Assembly: GCA_938008435.1 (NCBI GenBank)
Contig: CALLKK010000011.1
Span: 1 to 64,000, forward strand
Reading direction: 5' to 3'
DNA from: an uncultured Steroidobacter sp.
GTDB lineage: Bacteria > Pseudomonadota > Gammaproteobacteria > Steroidobacterales > Steroidobacteraceae
Length of the DNA stretch: 64,000 nt
Below, one piece after another: positions 1-6,803 of this stretch. The notes under the pieces were generated by a model, which made no database searches, was not told where the DNA came from, and saw only the letters and a list, made by a program, of their open reading frames with translations. The position numbers were made by a program, and so were the translations under genes. Numbering within the stretch: position 1 is the first letter of the stretch; every line of letters begins with the position of its first letter.

Positions 1-1
1 T

Positions 2-78
<77 letters not shown>

Positions 79-123
79 ACGATGTGATTCGTCGTGCTGA
101 CGGTGGCGACCGACGGCGGGAGA

Positions 124-1092
124 TCAGTGCGTGCGATCGACCGCGAAATCGGCAAGCTCGCGCAATGCGTGCTTGTATGGCGACTCGGGCAACTCCGCTA
201 ACGCCTCGATGGCCAGGGAGGCCTCCCGTCGCGCGAGGCGCGCAGTGTACGCAAGGCCTCCGGTCGATTCAATCGCGGCAGTGATTTCTTGTAGGGCGTC
301 GATGGATCCCTGCTCGATGCTCCTCCGGATCGTCTGCCGCTGGGCCTCGGTCGCGTGCTGGAGGGCGTATATAAGAGGAAGGGTGGGCTTGCCCTCGGCG
401 AGGTCGTCGCCCAGGTTCTTGCCCAGCGTCGCGCTGTCCGACCGGTAATCCAGCACGTCGTCGATGAGCTGGAAGGCCGTCCCAAGGTGCTTGCCGTAGC
501 GCGCCATGGCCGCTTCCAGGCTCGGGCTCGCGTTCGCCAGGATCGCGGCGATCTGGGCGCCGGCCTCGAAGAGCTTGGCGGTCTTGCGGTAGATCACCTC
601 GAAGTAGCGCTCCTCGGTGGTGTCCGGATCGTGCGTGTTCATCAGCTGCAGGACTTCGCCTTCGGCGATCCGGTTGGTGGCGCTCGCCATGACGTCCATG
701 ACGCGCATGCTGTTGAGCGCGACCATCATCTCGAAGGCGCGCGAGTAGACGTAATCGCCCACCAGGACGCTGGCTTCGTTGCCCCAGACTTCGTTCGCGG
801 TATCGCGCCCGCGCCGCAGCTTCGAGCCGTCGACCACGTCGTCGTGCAGGAGCGTCGCGGTGTGGATGAACTCGATGATGGCCGCCGCCTCGGCGTGCAG
901 CAGGTTGGAGGCGCCGCAGGCGCGTGCGACGACCACGACGACGAGCGGGCGCAGCCGCTTGCCGCCGGCGCCGACGATGTATTCCGCGACCTGATTGATC
1001 AGGACGACGTCGCTCGCGAGGCGCTGGCGGATGACGCGGTCGACCTCTCGCAGGTCGTCCCCGACCAGCGCTTTGACTGACTCGAAACTCAT
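124..1092 (-). CDS. ispB: octaprenyl/polyprenyl diphosphate synthase
   Basis: Trans-polyprenyl diphosphate synthase of 322 residues. It extends farnesyl diphosphate with isopentenyl diphosphate to make the side chain of ubiquinone. GKRLRP lies at 44-49. The first aspartate-rich motif DDVVD is at 84-88 followed by the LRRG segment, and the second motif DDVLD is at 211-215. Both metal-binding sites are intact and the length matches IspB. It is divergent from rplU, the arrangement found around rplU-rpmA-obgE in many gammaproteobacteria, which supports IspB over a geranylgeranyl or farnesyl synthase. Product chain length cannot be read from the sequence. Confidence 0.93.
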   Translation of the reverse strand: MSFESVKALVGDDLREVDRVIRQRLASDVVLINQVAEYIVGAGGKRLRPLVVVVVARACGASNLLHAEAAAIIEFIHTATLLHDDVVDGSKLRRGRDTANEVWGNEASVLVGDYVYSRAFEMMVALNSMRVMDVMASATNRIAEGEVLQLMNTHDPDTTEERYFEVIYRKTAKLFEAGAQIAAILANASPSLEAAMARYGKHLGTAFQLIDDVLDYRSDSATLGKNLGDDLAEGKPTLPLIYALQHATEAQRQTIRRSIEQGSIDALQEITAAIESTGGLAYTARLARREASLAIEALAELPESPYKHALRELADFAVDRTH

Positions 1093-1270
1093 TGACTCGG
1101 GGGATTGTAGGACTAGGCGCGAATGTTAGCCGAAAGCGACAGCGCGCAGGGCGACGTTCAGGCTATGGCTGAGTCGCTTGGGCGCGGGCGGATGAAGGCG
1201 GGTGGGGTAAGCTAGGCGCCCAAGGTTGCGGGGCAGCGCACGGGATGCGGTGCCCGGAAGCCTTCGGACC

Positions 1271-1299
1271 TTGCCAGGGACGCGCCTGCTCCGTACACT
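1271..1299 (+). promoter_or_regulatory. sigma70-type promoter of rplU-rpmA
   Basis: A -35 element TTGCCA (1271-1276, five of six consensus bases) and a -10 element TACACT (1294-1299, four of six) are separated by exactly 17 bases. Transcription would start near 1306, giving a leader of about 47 bases before the rplU ATG at 1353. The site lies between the divergent ispB and rplU genes. Confidence 0.6.
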
Positions 1300-1352
1300 T
1301 CACGCCCTTTTATGCCGGGGTCCCTCCCGGTGAGTTGGAGCTTCGGAAGATC

Positions 1353-1664
1353 ATGTACGCCGTAATCAGCACGGGTGGAAAACAGTATCGCGTCAGCGAA
1401 GGTACGGTTTTGCGAGTCGAAAAGCTCGAGGCTGAGGTAGGTGCGAGCGTCGAATTCGACAAAGTCCTCCTCGCCGGCAAGGGTGACCAGGTCAAGGTCG
1501 GCACGCCGTTCCTCGATGGCGGCAAAGTCGTCGCCACGGTGCAGGGCCACGGCAAGGGCGAGAAGAAGACCATCGTGAAGTTCCGCCGGCGCAAGCACTA
1601 TCTGCGTCAGGGAACGCATCGCCAGCCGTACACCGAGGTCAAGGTCACGAGCATCAGCGTCTGA
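1353..1664 (+). CDS. rplU: 50S ribosomal protein L21
   Basis: Protein of 103 residues starting MYAVISTGGKQYRV, the family signature start. The C-terminal part is basic (KFRRRKHYLRQGTHRQPYT) and fits 23S rRNA binding. The reading frame is open further upstream, but the ATG at 1353 matches the universal L21 N-terminus and lies downstream of a good promoter. It is first in the rplU-rpmA pair, with obgE further downstream. Confidence 0.97.
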   Translation: MYAVISTGGKQYRVSEGTVLRVEKLEAEVGASVEFDKVLLAGKGDQVKVGTPFLDGGKVVATVQGHGKGEKKTIVKFRRRKHYLRQGTHRQPYTEVKVTSISV

Positions 1665-1667
1665 GGA

Positions 1668-1694
1668 CGCTCGCTCGCGGTGCGCGAGCGAGCG
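1668..1694 (+). terminator. intercistronic hairpin between rplU and rpmA
   Basis: A perfect 12-bp stem (1668-1679 with 1683-1694) is closed by a GTG triloop, four bases after the rplU stop codon. There is no T-tract. It could act as a partial terminator or an RNA-stability or processing element in the bicistronic message. Confidence 0.45.
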
Positions 1695-1752
1695 GAGCAT
1701 CCGCCGCGCGCATCAGGGCCCACCGAATCATCAGATAGAGAGAGATAGCGTC

Positions 1753-2010
1753 ATGGCACACAAAAAGGCAGGCGGCAGCACCAAGAACGGCCGCGAATCA
1801 GAGTCGAAACGACTTGGTATCAAGAAGTTCGGCGGTGAGCGCGTGATTGCCGGCAACATCATCGTGCGTCAGCGCGGCACGCAGTATCGCCCCGGCGATA
1901 ACGTCGGCTGCGGCACGGACTACACCTTGTTCGCCAAGGTCAACGGCCGCGTGCAGTTCCGCAAGAAGGGCATTCATCAGCACACGTACGTGAGCGTGAT
2001 CGCGGAGTGA
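1753..2010 (+). CDS. rpmA: 50S ribosomal protein L27
   Basis: Protein of 85 residues starting MAHKKAGGSTKNGRES, the conserved flexible N-terminus that reaches the peptidyl-transferase centre. The N-terminal extension cleaved by Prp in Firmicutes is absent, as expected for a proteobacterium. An AGAGAGAGA purine run precedes the start. It lies 88 bases downstream of rplU and upstream of obgE, the usual order. Confidence 0.97.
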   Translation: MAHKKAGGSTKNGRESESKRLGIKKFGGERVIAGNIIVRQRGTQYRPGDNVGCGTDYTLFAKVNGRVQFRKKGIHQHTYVSVIAE

Positions 2011-2020
2011 CTTCGCCCGC

Positions 2021-2045
2021 CCTTCGGCCGCTCCGCGGCCGAAGG
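2021..2045 (+). terminator. hairpin just after rpmA
   Basis: A perfect 11-bp stem (2021-2031 with 2035-2045) with a TCC triloop starts 10 bases after the rpmA stop. It has no T-tract. A canonical terminator follows about 95 bases later, so this is the first of two hairpins at the end of the ribosomal-protein transcript. Confidence 0.4.
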
Positions 2046-2136
2046 ACAACCGATCCGGCCATTGTCCGAGCGCGATCTTGGCATCGCCGGCACCATCCCG
2101 CTTCCGCTGACGTCAAGCGCGTCGAGGACGGGAGAG

Positions 2137-2165
2137 CAAAGGCCCCGGCACGACCGGGGCTTTTT
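2137..2165 (+). terminator. intrinsic terminator after rpmA
   Basis: An AAA run precedes a 7-bp GC stem (GCCCCGG 2142-2148 with CCGGGGC 2154-2160) with loop CACGA, then TTTTT. This is a textbook Rho-independent terminator. It separates the rplU-rpmA transcript from obgE. Confidence 0.85.
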
Positions 2166-2303
2166 GTTGCGGGCGCTGATGCGCCCCGGTCGGATCGCGT
2201 GGCGGGCGCCGCGTTCTTGCGAACGCGCTGCGAGCCCGCCATTGCCTTACGATGCGCACCACGGTGCAGACACCATTTCTGATTTCCTGAGCCATCTCGC
2301 CCC

Positions 2304-3368
2304 ATGCGTTTCGTCGACGAAGCCGTCATCAAAGTCCAAGCCGGGCACGGCGGCCGCGGCGCGGTGAGCTTTCGTCGCGAGAAATTCGTGCCGTTCGGCG
2401 GGCCGGACGGCGGCGACGGCGGCAAGGGCGCGGACGTCTACTTGGTCGGCCAGGAAGGTATCAATACGCTGGCCGATTTCCGCTTTCATCGCTCATTTCG
2501 CGCGCAGGACGGCGAGCCCGGCTCGAGCCGCGAGTGCACGGGCGCGGGCGGCGAAGATCTCGTGATCCCGGTGCCGATCGGTACGGTCGTCATCGACGTC
2601 GAGACCGAAGAGCAACTCGGTGACATCACGGCGGCAGGGCAGCGCCTCTTGGTTGCCAAGGGCGGTAAGGGCGGCTGGGGCAATACGCGCTTCAAGAGCA
2701 GCACGAACCGCGCGCCGCGCAAGGCCATGCCGGGCTTGCCGGGCGAGAAGCGCGAGCTGCGGCTCGAGCTCAAGGTGATGGCGGATGTGGGTCTGCTCGG
2801 CCTGCCGAACGCCGGTAAATCGACGCTGATCCGCGCAGTTTCCGCCGCCAGGCCGAAGGTCGCCGATTATCCCTTCACGACGCTGCACCCGAATTTGGGC
2901 GTCGTGTCGGTCGGGCCGCTGCGCAGCTTCGTCATGGCGGACATCCCGGGTCTCATCGAGGGCGCCGCCGAAGGGGCGGGGCTCGGCATCCGGTTCCTGA
3001 AGCACCTGCAGCGCACGCGGATCCTCCTGCACCTGGTCGACATCGTGCCGCCCGATCCGCAAGCCGATCCGGTGAAGGACGCGCGCGCCATCGTGCGCGA
3101 GCTGGAGAAGTTCAGCCCCGAGCTGGCGAGCAAGGAGCGCTGGCTCGTGCTCAACAAGGTCGACCTCTTGCCGCCCGAGGACGCCGAAAAGCGCTGTAAG
3201 GACATCGTGCGGCGGCTCAAGTGGAAGGGGCCGGTGTATCGCATCTCGGGCCTGGCGCGGCAGGGTACCGAACGGCTCTGCGAAGATCTGATGACGCGGC
3301 TCGAGCAGCTTGAGGCAGAGGAGCGCGAGGCCGCCGTGACGACGGACCCGACCGAAAGCGAGCCGTAA
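2304..3368 (+). CDS. obgE: Obg/CgtA GTPase (ribosome assembly, stress control)
   Basis: Essential GTPase of 354 residues that acts in 50S subunit maturation and the stringent response. The N-terminal Obg fold (about 1-157) is rich in glycine. The G domain carries G1 GLPNAGKS (166-173), the switch TTLHPNLG, G3 DIPG (212-215) and G4 NKVD (283-286). The C-terminus is short and acidic, as in proteobacterial CgtA. It follows L21 and L27 genes as in most proteobacteria, but an intrinsic terminator upstream implies its own promoter. Confidence 0.96.
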   Translation: MRFVDEAVIKVQAGHGGRGAVSFRREKFVPFGGPDGGDGGKGADVYLVGQEGINTLADFRFHRSFRAQDGEPGSSRECTGAGGEDLVIPVPIGTVVIDVETEEQLGDITAAGQRLLVAKGGKGGWGNTRFKSSTNRAPRKAMPGLPGEKRELRLELKVMADVGLLGLPNAGKSTLIRAVSAARPKVADYPFTTLHPNLGVVSVGPLRSFVMADIPGLIEGAAEGAGLGIRFLKHLQRTRILLHLVDIVPPDPQADPVKDARAIVRELEKFSPELASKERWLVLNKVDLLPPEDAEKRCKDIVRRLKWKGPVYRISGLARQGTERLCEDLMTRLEQLEAEEREAAVTTDPTESEP

Positions 3369-3386
3369 AGCGGGACGCAGAAACGA

Positions 3387-3411
3387 AAAAGCCGGGCAAA
3401 GCCCGGCTTTT
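3387..3411. terminator. bidirectional terminator between obgE and rpsT
   Basis: A GCCGGGC/GCCCGGC 7-bp stem (3391-3397, 3401-3407) with an AAA loop is flanked by A5 on the left and T4 on the right. It can therefore terminate both the plus-strand obgE and the minus-strand rpsT transcript, which converge here. Confidence 0.85.
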
Positions 3412-3440
3412 CCGTACTCGACGATGGAGATCGAAAGGCT

Positions 3441-3710
3441 TTAGCCCGTCACGAGCTCCTTCACGCGTGCACTCAGCTGGCTCTTGTGCCGTGCCGCCTT
3501 GTTGCGGTGGATGATGCCCTTGTTGACCATCGAATCGATGACCGGCACCGCCGCCTTGAACTTGGCGACCGCCTCTTCCTTGTTGCCGGCAGCCACAGCG
3601 TTCTTGACGCTCTTGATGGCAGTACGCAGTCGCGAACGCAGCGCCATGTTATGGGCACGACGCTTGACACTCTGACGGGCACGCTTTTCGGCAGACTTAA
3701 TGTTCGCCAC
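3441..3710 (-). CDS. rpsT: 30S ribosomal protein S20
   Basis: Protein of 89 residues with the S20 pattern ANIKSAEKRARQ at the N-terminus and a very basic, fully helical composition. The initiation codon is GTG. A rare start codon is known for rpsT in enterobacteria and is tied to autoregulation there; whether that applies here is inference. It is divergent from murJ, the order seen in Pseudomonas and E. coli. Confidence 0.96.
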   Translation of the reverse strand: MANIKSAEKRARQSVKRRAHNMALRSRLRTAIKSVKNAVAAGNKEEAVAKFKAAVPVIDSMVNKGIIHRNKAARHKSQLSARVKELVTG

Positions 3711-3744
3711 GGGAAATCCACACGCTCGGAAAAAAGAGCCGCGA

Positions 3745-3773
3745 ATTGTGCCGATCCGGAGGCGCTAACGCAA
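3745..3773 (-). promoter_or_regulatory. putative rpsT promoter
   Basis: On the complement strand TTGCGT (-35) and CACAAT (-10, four of six) are separated by 17 bases, ending about 35 bases upstream of the rpsT GTG. The -35 match is weak outside TTG. Confidence 0.4.
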
Positions 3774-3828
3774 GCGGTGGGGACCCAGCCACGGCGCATT
3801 GGCGCCGCGCAGTAGGCTCTAGACTCGT

Positions 3829-4062
3829 TGCAGGCTGGGGGCGGGAGACTGTTCGTGCGGGGGAGGCTGGCGCAAGAAGGGCGCGTCGCGCGTGACTTTT
3901 CTGGCCAGCGCCAATGCGCCCTTCGGACCGTAGCCTGTAGCCCGTAGTCCGTAGCCTGTTCGTGGGCGGGAGGCTGGAGCAAGGAGCCCGCGTTGCGCGT
4001 GAGTTTCTCCGGCCGGCGCCCAGGGCCCAGTGCCCAGGGCCCGGGAGCTGCCGTACCATTCA
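3829..4062. repeat. composite intergenic repeat upstream of murJ
   Basis: The 384-base gap between rpsT and murJ holds no convincing gene. It contains two imperfect direct copies of about 62 bases (3851-3912 and 3958-4020, both starting GTTCGTG and ending GCGCC). Between them lies a run of degenerate GTAGCC(C/T)GTAG units (about 3929-3957), and after them a run of GCCCAGGGCCCAGTGCCC-like units (about 4016-4045). The same two blocks occur in inverse order and orientation at 40765-40850. Confidence 0.75.
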
Positions 4063-4094
4063 CGCCCCATGGAATCGACCCGCCCAGGCCGCGC

Positions 4095-5696
4095 ATGAGC
4101 CGCGGCTTCTTTCGCAGCACGCTCGTCGTCGGTCTGACCACGCTCCTGTCCCGGGTGACGGGGCTGGCGCGCGACGTCGTCTATGCCTCGATGGTGCCGA
4201 CCGCGGCGCTCGAGGTCTTCGTGCTGGCAAATCAGATCCCGAACCTCCTGCGGCGCTTGTTCGCAGAGGGGGCGTTCTCGCAGGCGTTCGTCCCGGTCGT
4301 TGCCGAATACCGAGCCACGCGCACGACCGAAGAAGTGCGGGGGCTCGTCGATTCGGTCGCCGGCACGCTCGGGCTGCTGTTGCTCGGGCTGTCGATCGTC
4401 GGCGTGCTGGCGGCGCCGCTCATCGTGCTCATCACCGCGCCGGGGTTTGCCGGCAAGGACGAAGGGCAGTTCCCGCTCGCGGTGGAGATGCTGCGCTGGA
4501 CGTTTCCGTACGTGCTGTTCGTCTCGCTGACGGCGCTCGCTGGCGGCGTGCTCAATAGCTACAAGCAATTCGCGTTGCCTGCATTCACCTCGGTCGCGCT
4601 CAACCTCGTCATGATCGTGTTCGCGGCGTGGGTGTCGCCGTACTTCGAGCAGCCGGTCATGGCGCTTGCGGTCGGCGTGTTCGTCGGCGGCGTCGTGCAG
4701 CTTGCGATCCTCATTCCGCCGCTGCTCAGGCTCAAGGTCGTGCGTCTGCCGCGCTGGAATCTCAAGCACGAGGCCGTGCAGCGCATCGCGCGGCTCATGG
4801 GCCCGGCAATCATCGGTTCGTCGATGGGGCAGCTCAGCATCATCATCAGCACGGGCATCGCCTCGTTGCTGTTGGACGGCAGCATGACGTGGCTGTATCT
4901 GGCCGATCGGCTCGTCGAGTTCCCGCTCGGAGTGTTCAGCATCGCGCTGGCGACGGTGATTCTGCCGAGCCTGTCGGCGCAGCACGCGCAGAAGTCGGCG
5001 GATGAGTTTTCCGCGACGCTCTCGTGGGCCGTGCGTCTAGTGTGCTTGATCGTGATTCCCGCTTCGGTTGCGCTGTTCGCAATTGCAGGGCCGTTGACGG
5101 TCACGATGTATCACCGGCGCGAGTTCACTGCGTTCGACGTCGAGATGACGCAAGTGGCGCTGATGGCGTTTTCGTTCGCGCTGCTCGGCTGGAGCCTGAT
5201 CAAGGTGCTTGCGCCCGGCTACTACGCGCGTCAGGACACCAAGGGGCCGGTGAAAGTGGCGATGCGCGCGCTGGCGCTCACCATGCTGCTCAATCTGATC
5301 GTAGTGGCCACGCTTTGGGCGACGGAATCGCTCAAGGCCGAAGGCGCGCACGCATTGCTCGCGCTCACGAACGGAGCGGGCGCGATCTTCAACGCTGCAT
5401 GGCTCTATATCGGGCTGCGGCGGATGAACGTTCTGCAGCGGCGTCCGGGCGGCGTCGCGTTCCTCGCGAAGGTCGCGATCGCAAGCAGTGCCATGGCGCT
5501 GTTTCTCGTGTGGTTCGCCGGGACGTTGGAGCTGTGGCTGAATGCCTCGACGATCGAGCGCGTGATCAGGCTCTCCGGCTTGGTCGTCGGCGGCGGAGCG
5601 GTGTATTTCGCGGTGCTGTTCGCGCTCGGGGTACGGCCGCATCAGTTCAAGGTGCAGACCGTCGTCAAAGCCGCTGCGCAGGCCTCGAACCCATGA
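4095..5696 (+). CDS. murJ: lipid II flippase MurJ
   Basis: Integral membrane protein of 533 residues from the MOP superfamily. It moves lipid II from the cytoplasmic to the periplasmic face for peptidoglycan synthesis. The start MSRGFFRSTLVVGLTTLLSR and the downstream GLARDVV and NLLRRLFAEGAFSQAFVP segments are family signatures, and fourteen hydrophobic segments fit the topology. The frame is open upstream to 3993, but that part is repeat DNA, so ATG 4095 was chosen. It is followed by ribF, ileS, lspA and ispH as in Pseudomonas. Confidence 0.95.
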   Translation: MSRGFFRSTLVVGLTTLLSRVTGLARDVVYASMVPTAALEVFVLANQIPNLLRRLFAEGAFSQAFVPVVAEYRATRTTEEVRGLVDSVAGTLGLLLLGLSIVGVLAAPLIVLITAPGFAGKDEGQFPLAVEMLRWTFPYVLFVSLTALAGGVLNSYKQFALPAFTSVALNLVMIVFAAWVSPYFEQPVMALAVGVFVGGVVQLAILIPPLLRLKVVRLPRWNLKHEAVQRIARLMGPAIIGSSMGQLSIIISTGIASLLLDGSMTWLYLADRLVEFPLGVFSIALATVILPSLSAQHAQKSADEFSATLSWAVRLVCLIVIPASVALFAIAGPLTVTMYHRREFTAFDVEMTQVALMAFSFALLGWSLIKVLAPGYYARQDTKGPVKVAMRALALTMLLNLIVVATLWATESLKAEGAHALLALTNGAGAIFNAAWLYIGLRRMNVLQRRPGGVAFLAKVAIASSAMALFLVWFAGTLELWLNASTIERVIRLSGLVVGGGAVYFAVLFALGVRPHQFKVQTVVKAAAQASNP

Positions 5697-5716
5697 GCAG
5701 GGCGGCGGGAGTCCCC

Positions 5717-5722
5717 TATAAT
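5717..5722 (+). promoter_or_regulatory. -10 element upstream of ribF
   Basis: A perfect TATAAT lies 39 bases before the ribF ATG. The hexamer at the right distance for a -35 (TGAGCA, 5694-5699) is weak. This suggests a promoter in the murJ-ribF gap and supports starting ribF at 5762 rather than at the earlier in-frame ATG at 5692. Confidence 0.45.
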
Positions 5723-5761
5723 GTCGCTCTTCCGGTCGACCAAGGGGAGCGCGGGGCCGAG

Positions 5762-6706
5762 ATGGAAGTGGTTCGAGGCCTACACAATCTGCGCGCACGG
5801 CACCGGGGATGCGTGCTGACGGTGGGCGCCTTCGACGGCGTTCATCGCGGGCACCAAGAGATGATTCGCATCTTGCGCGAGCAGGCGGCGCGCCTGGCAG
5901 CTCCCGCGACCGTGCTGTCGTTCGAGCCGCTGCCGCGAGAGTTTTTCGGGAAAGACAATCCTCCCGCGCGCCTGACTCGATTTCGCGAAAAGGTCGACGC
6001 GTTCCGCGCGTACGGCATCGAGCGTTTCGTGTGCGCGCGGTTCGACGAGCGCTTGCGTGCGATGGAGCCCGAGGCTTTCGTCGAGCGAATCTTGATCGAG
6101 GCGCTGGGCGTCAAGCACGTCGTCGTCGGTCACGATTTCAGGTTCGGTCGCAACCTGGGCGGCGATTTCGCCTTGCTGTCGCGTTTCGGTGCGCAGCATG
6201 GCTTCGGCGTGACCGAAGTGCCGCCGTTCGCGATCGACGGCGCGCGCGTGAGCAGCTCGCGCGTGCGCGAGCTGCTGGCAAGCGGCGATATGAGCGGCGC
6301 GGCACGCTTGCTCGGGCGGCCGTATCGCATGACCGGCAAGGTCGTGCACGGCGGCAAGCTCGGACGCAAGCTCGGCTTTCCGACGGCGAATCTGCGTTTG
6401 CATCGGCGCACGACGCCGCTCATGGGCGTCTTTGCCGTGCGCGTGAGCGGCGGACCGCTCGCGAACGCGCCGGCGGTGGCGAGTCTCGGCACGCGGCCCG
6501 TCGTGAACGGTCGCGAGCCGTTGCTCGAAGCGCATGTGTTCGATTTCGACGGCGATCTCTACGGCGAGTATCTGCATGTCGATTTCATCGCGCGGCTGCG
6601 CGATGAGCGCTGGTTCGAAAGCTTGGATGCGCTGGTGGAGCAGATGCACAAGGACGCGGCGCGCGCGAGGGAGCTGCTGGCGGGCGAGTTGACGGCCGTG
6701 AGCTGA
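5762..6706 (+). CDS. ribF: bifunctional riboflavin kinase / FAD synthetase
   Basis: Protein of 314 residues that phosphorylates riboflavin to FMN and adenylates FMN to FAD. The N-terminal nucleotidyltransferase part has TVGAFDGVHRGHQEM and, later, VVGHDFRFG and SSSRVRELL. The C-terminal kinase part has GRPYRMTGKVVHGGKLGRKLGFPTAN, split here as GRPYRMTGKVVHG and GRKLGFPTAN. The length fits RibF. An AAGGGGAG purine run precedes the start region. No FMN riboswitch is recognisable upstream. It sits between murJ and ileS. Confidence 0.95.
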   Translation: MEVVRGLHNLRARHRGCVLTVGAFDGVHRGHQEMIRILREQAARLAAPATVLSFEPLPREFFGKDNPPARLTRFREKVDAFRAYGIERFVCARFDERLRAMEPEAFVERILIEALGVKHVVVGHDFRFGRNLGGDFALLSRFGAQHGFGVTEVPPFAIDGARVSSSRVRELLASGDMSGAARLLGRPYRMTGKVVHGGKLGRKLGFPTANLRLHRRTTPLMGVFAVRVSGGPLANAPAVASLGTRPVVNGREPLLEAHVFDFDGDLYGEYLHVDFIARLRDERWFESLDALVEQMHKDAARARELLAGELTAVS

Positions 6707-6803
6707 CCGTCGACAGTCCGGCGTAACGTGAGGAAAGACTCGAAGCATTTGCGGCGCGAGAGGGCTGTGCCTCCCGCCGCCAACCGTCAACCGACAACTG
6801 CTA

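Noticed and set aside
3920..4045. Possible CRISPR or satellite array
   Set aside because: The units are 7-11 bases, degenerate and without spacers of constant length; no cas gene is near.
5697..5761. FMN riboswitch upstream of ribF
   Set aside because: The gap is only 65 bases and lacks the multi-stem conserved RFN element.
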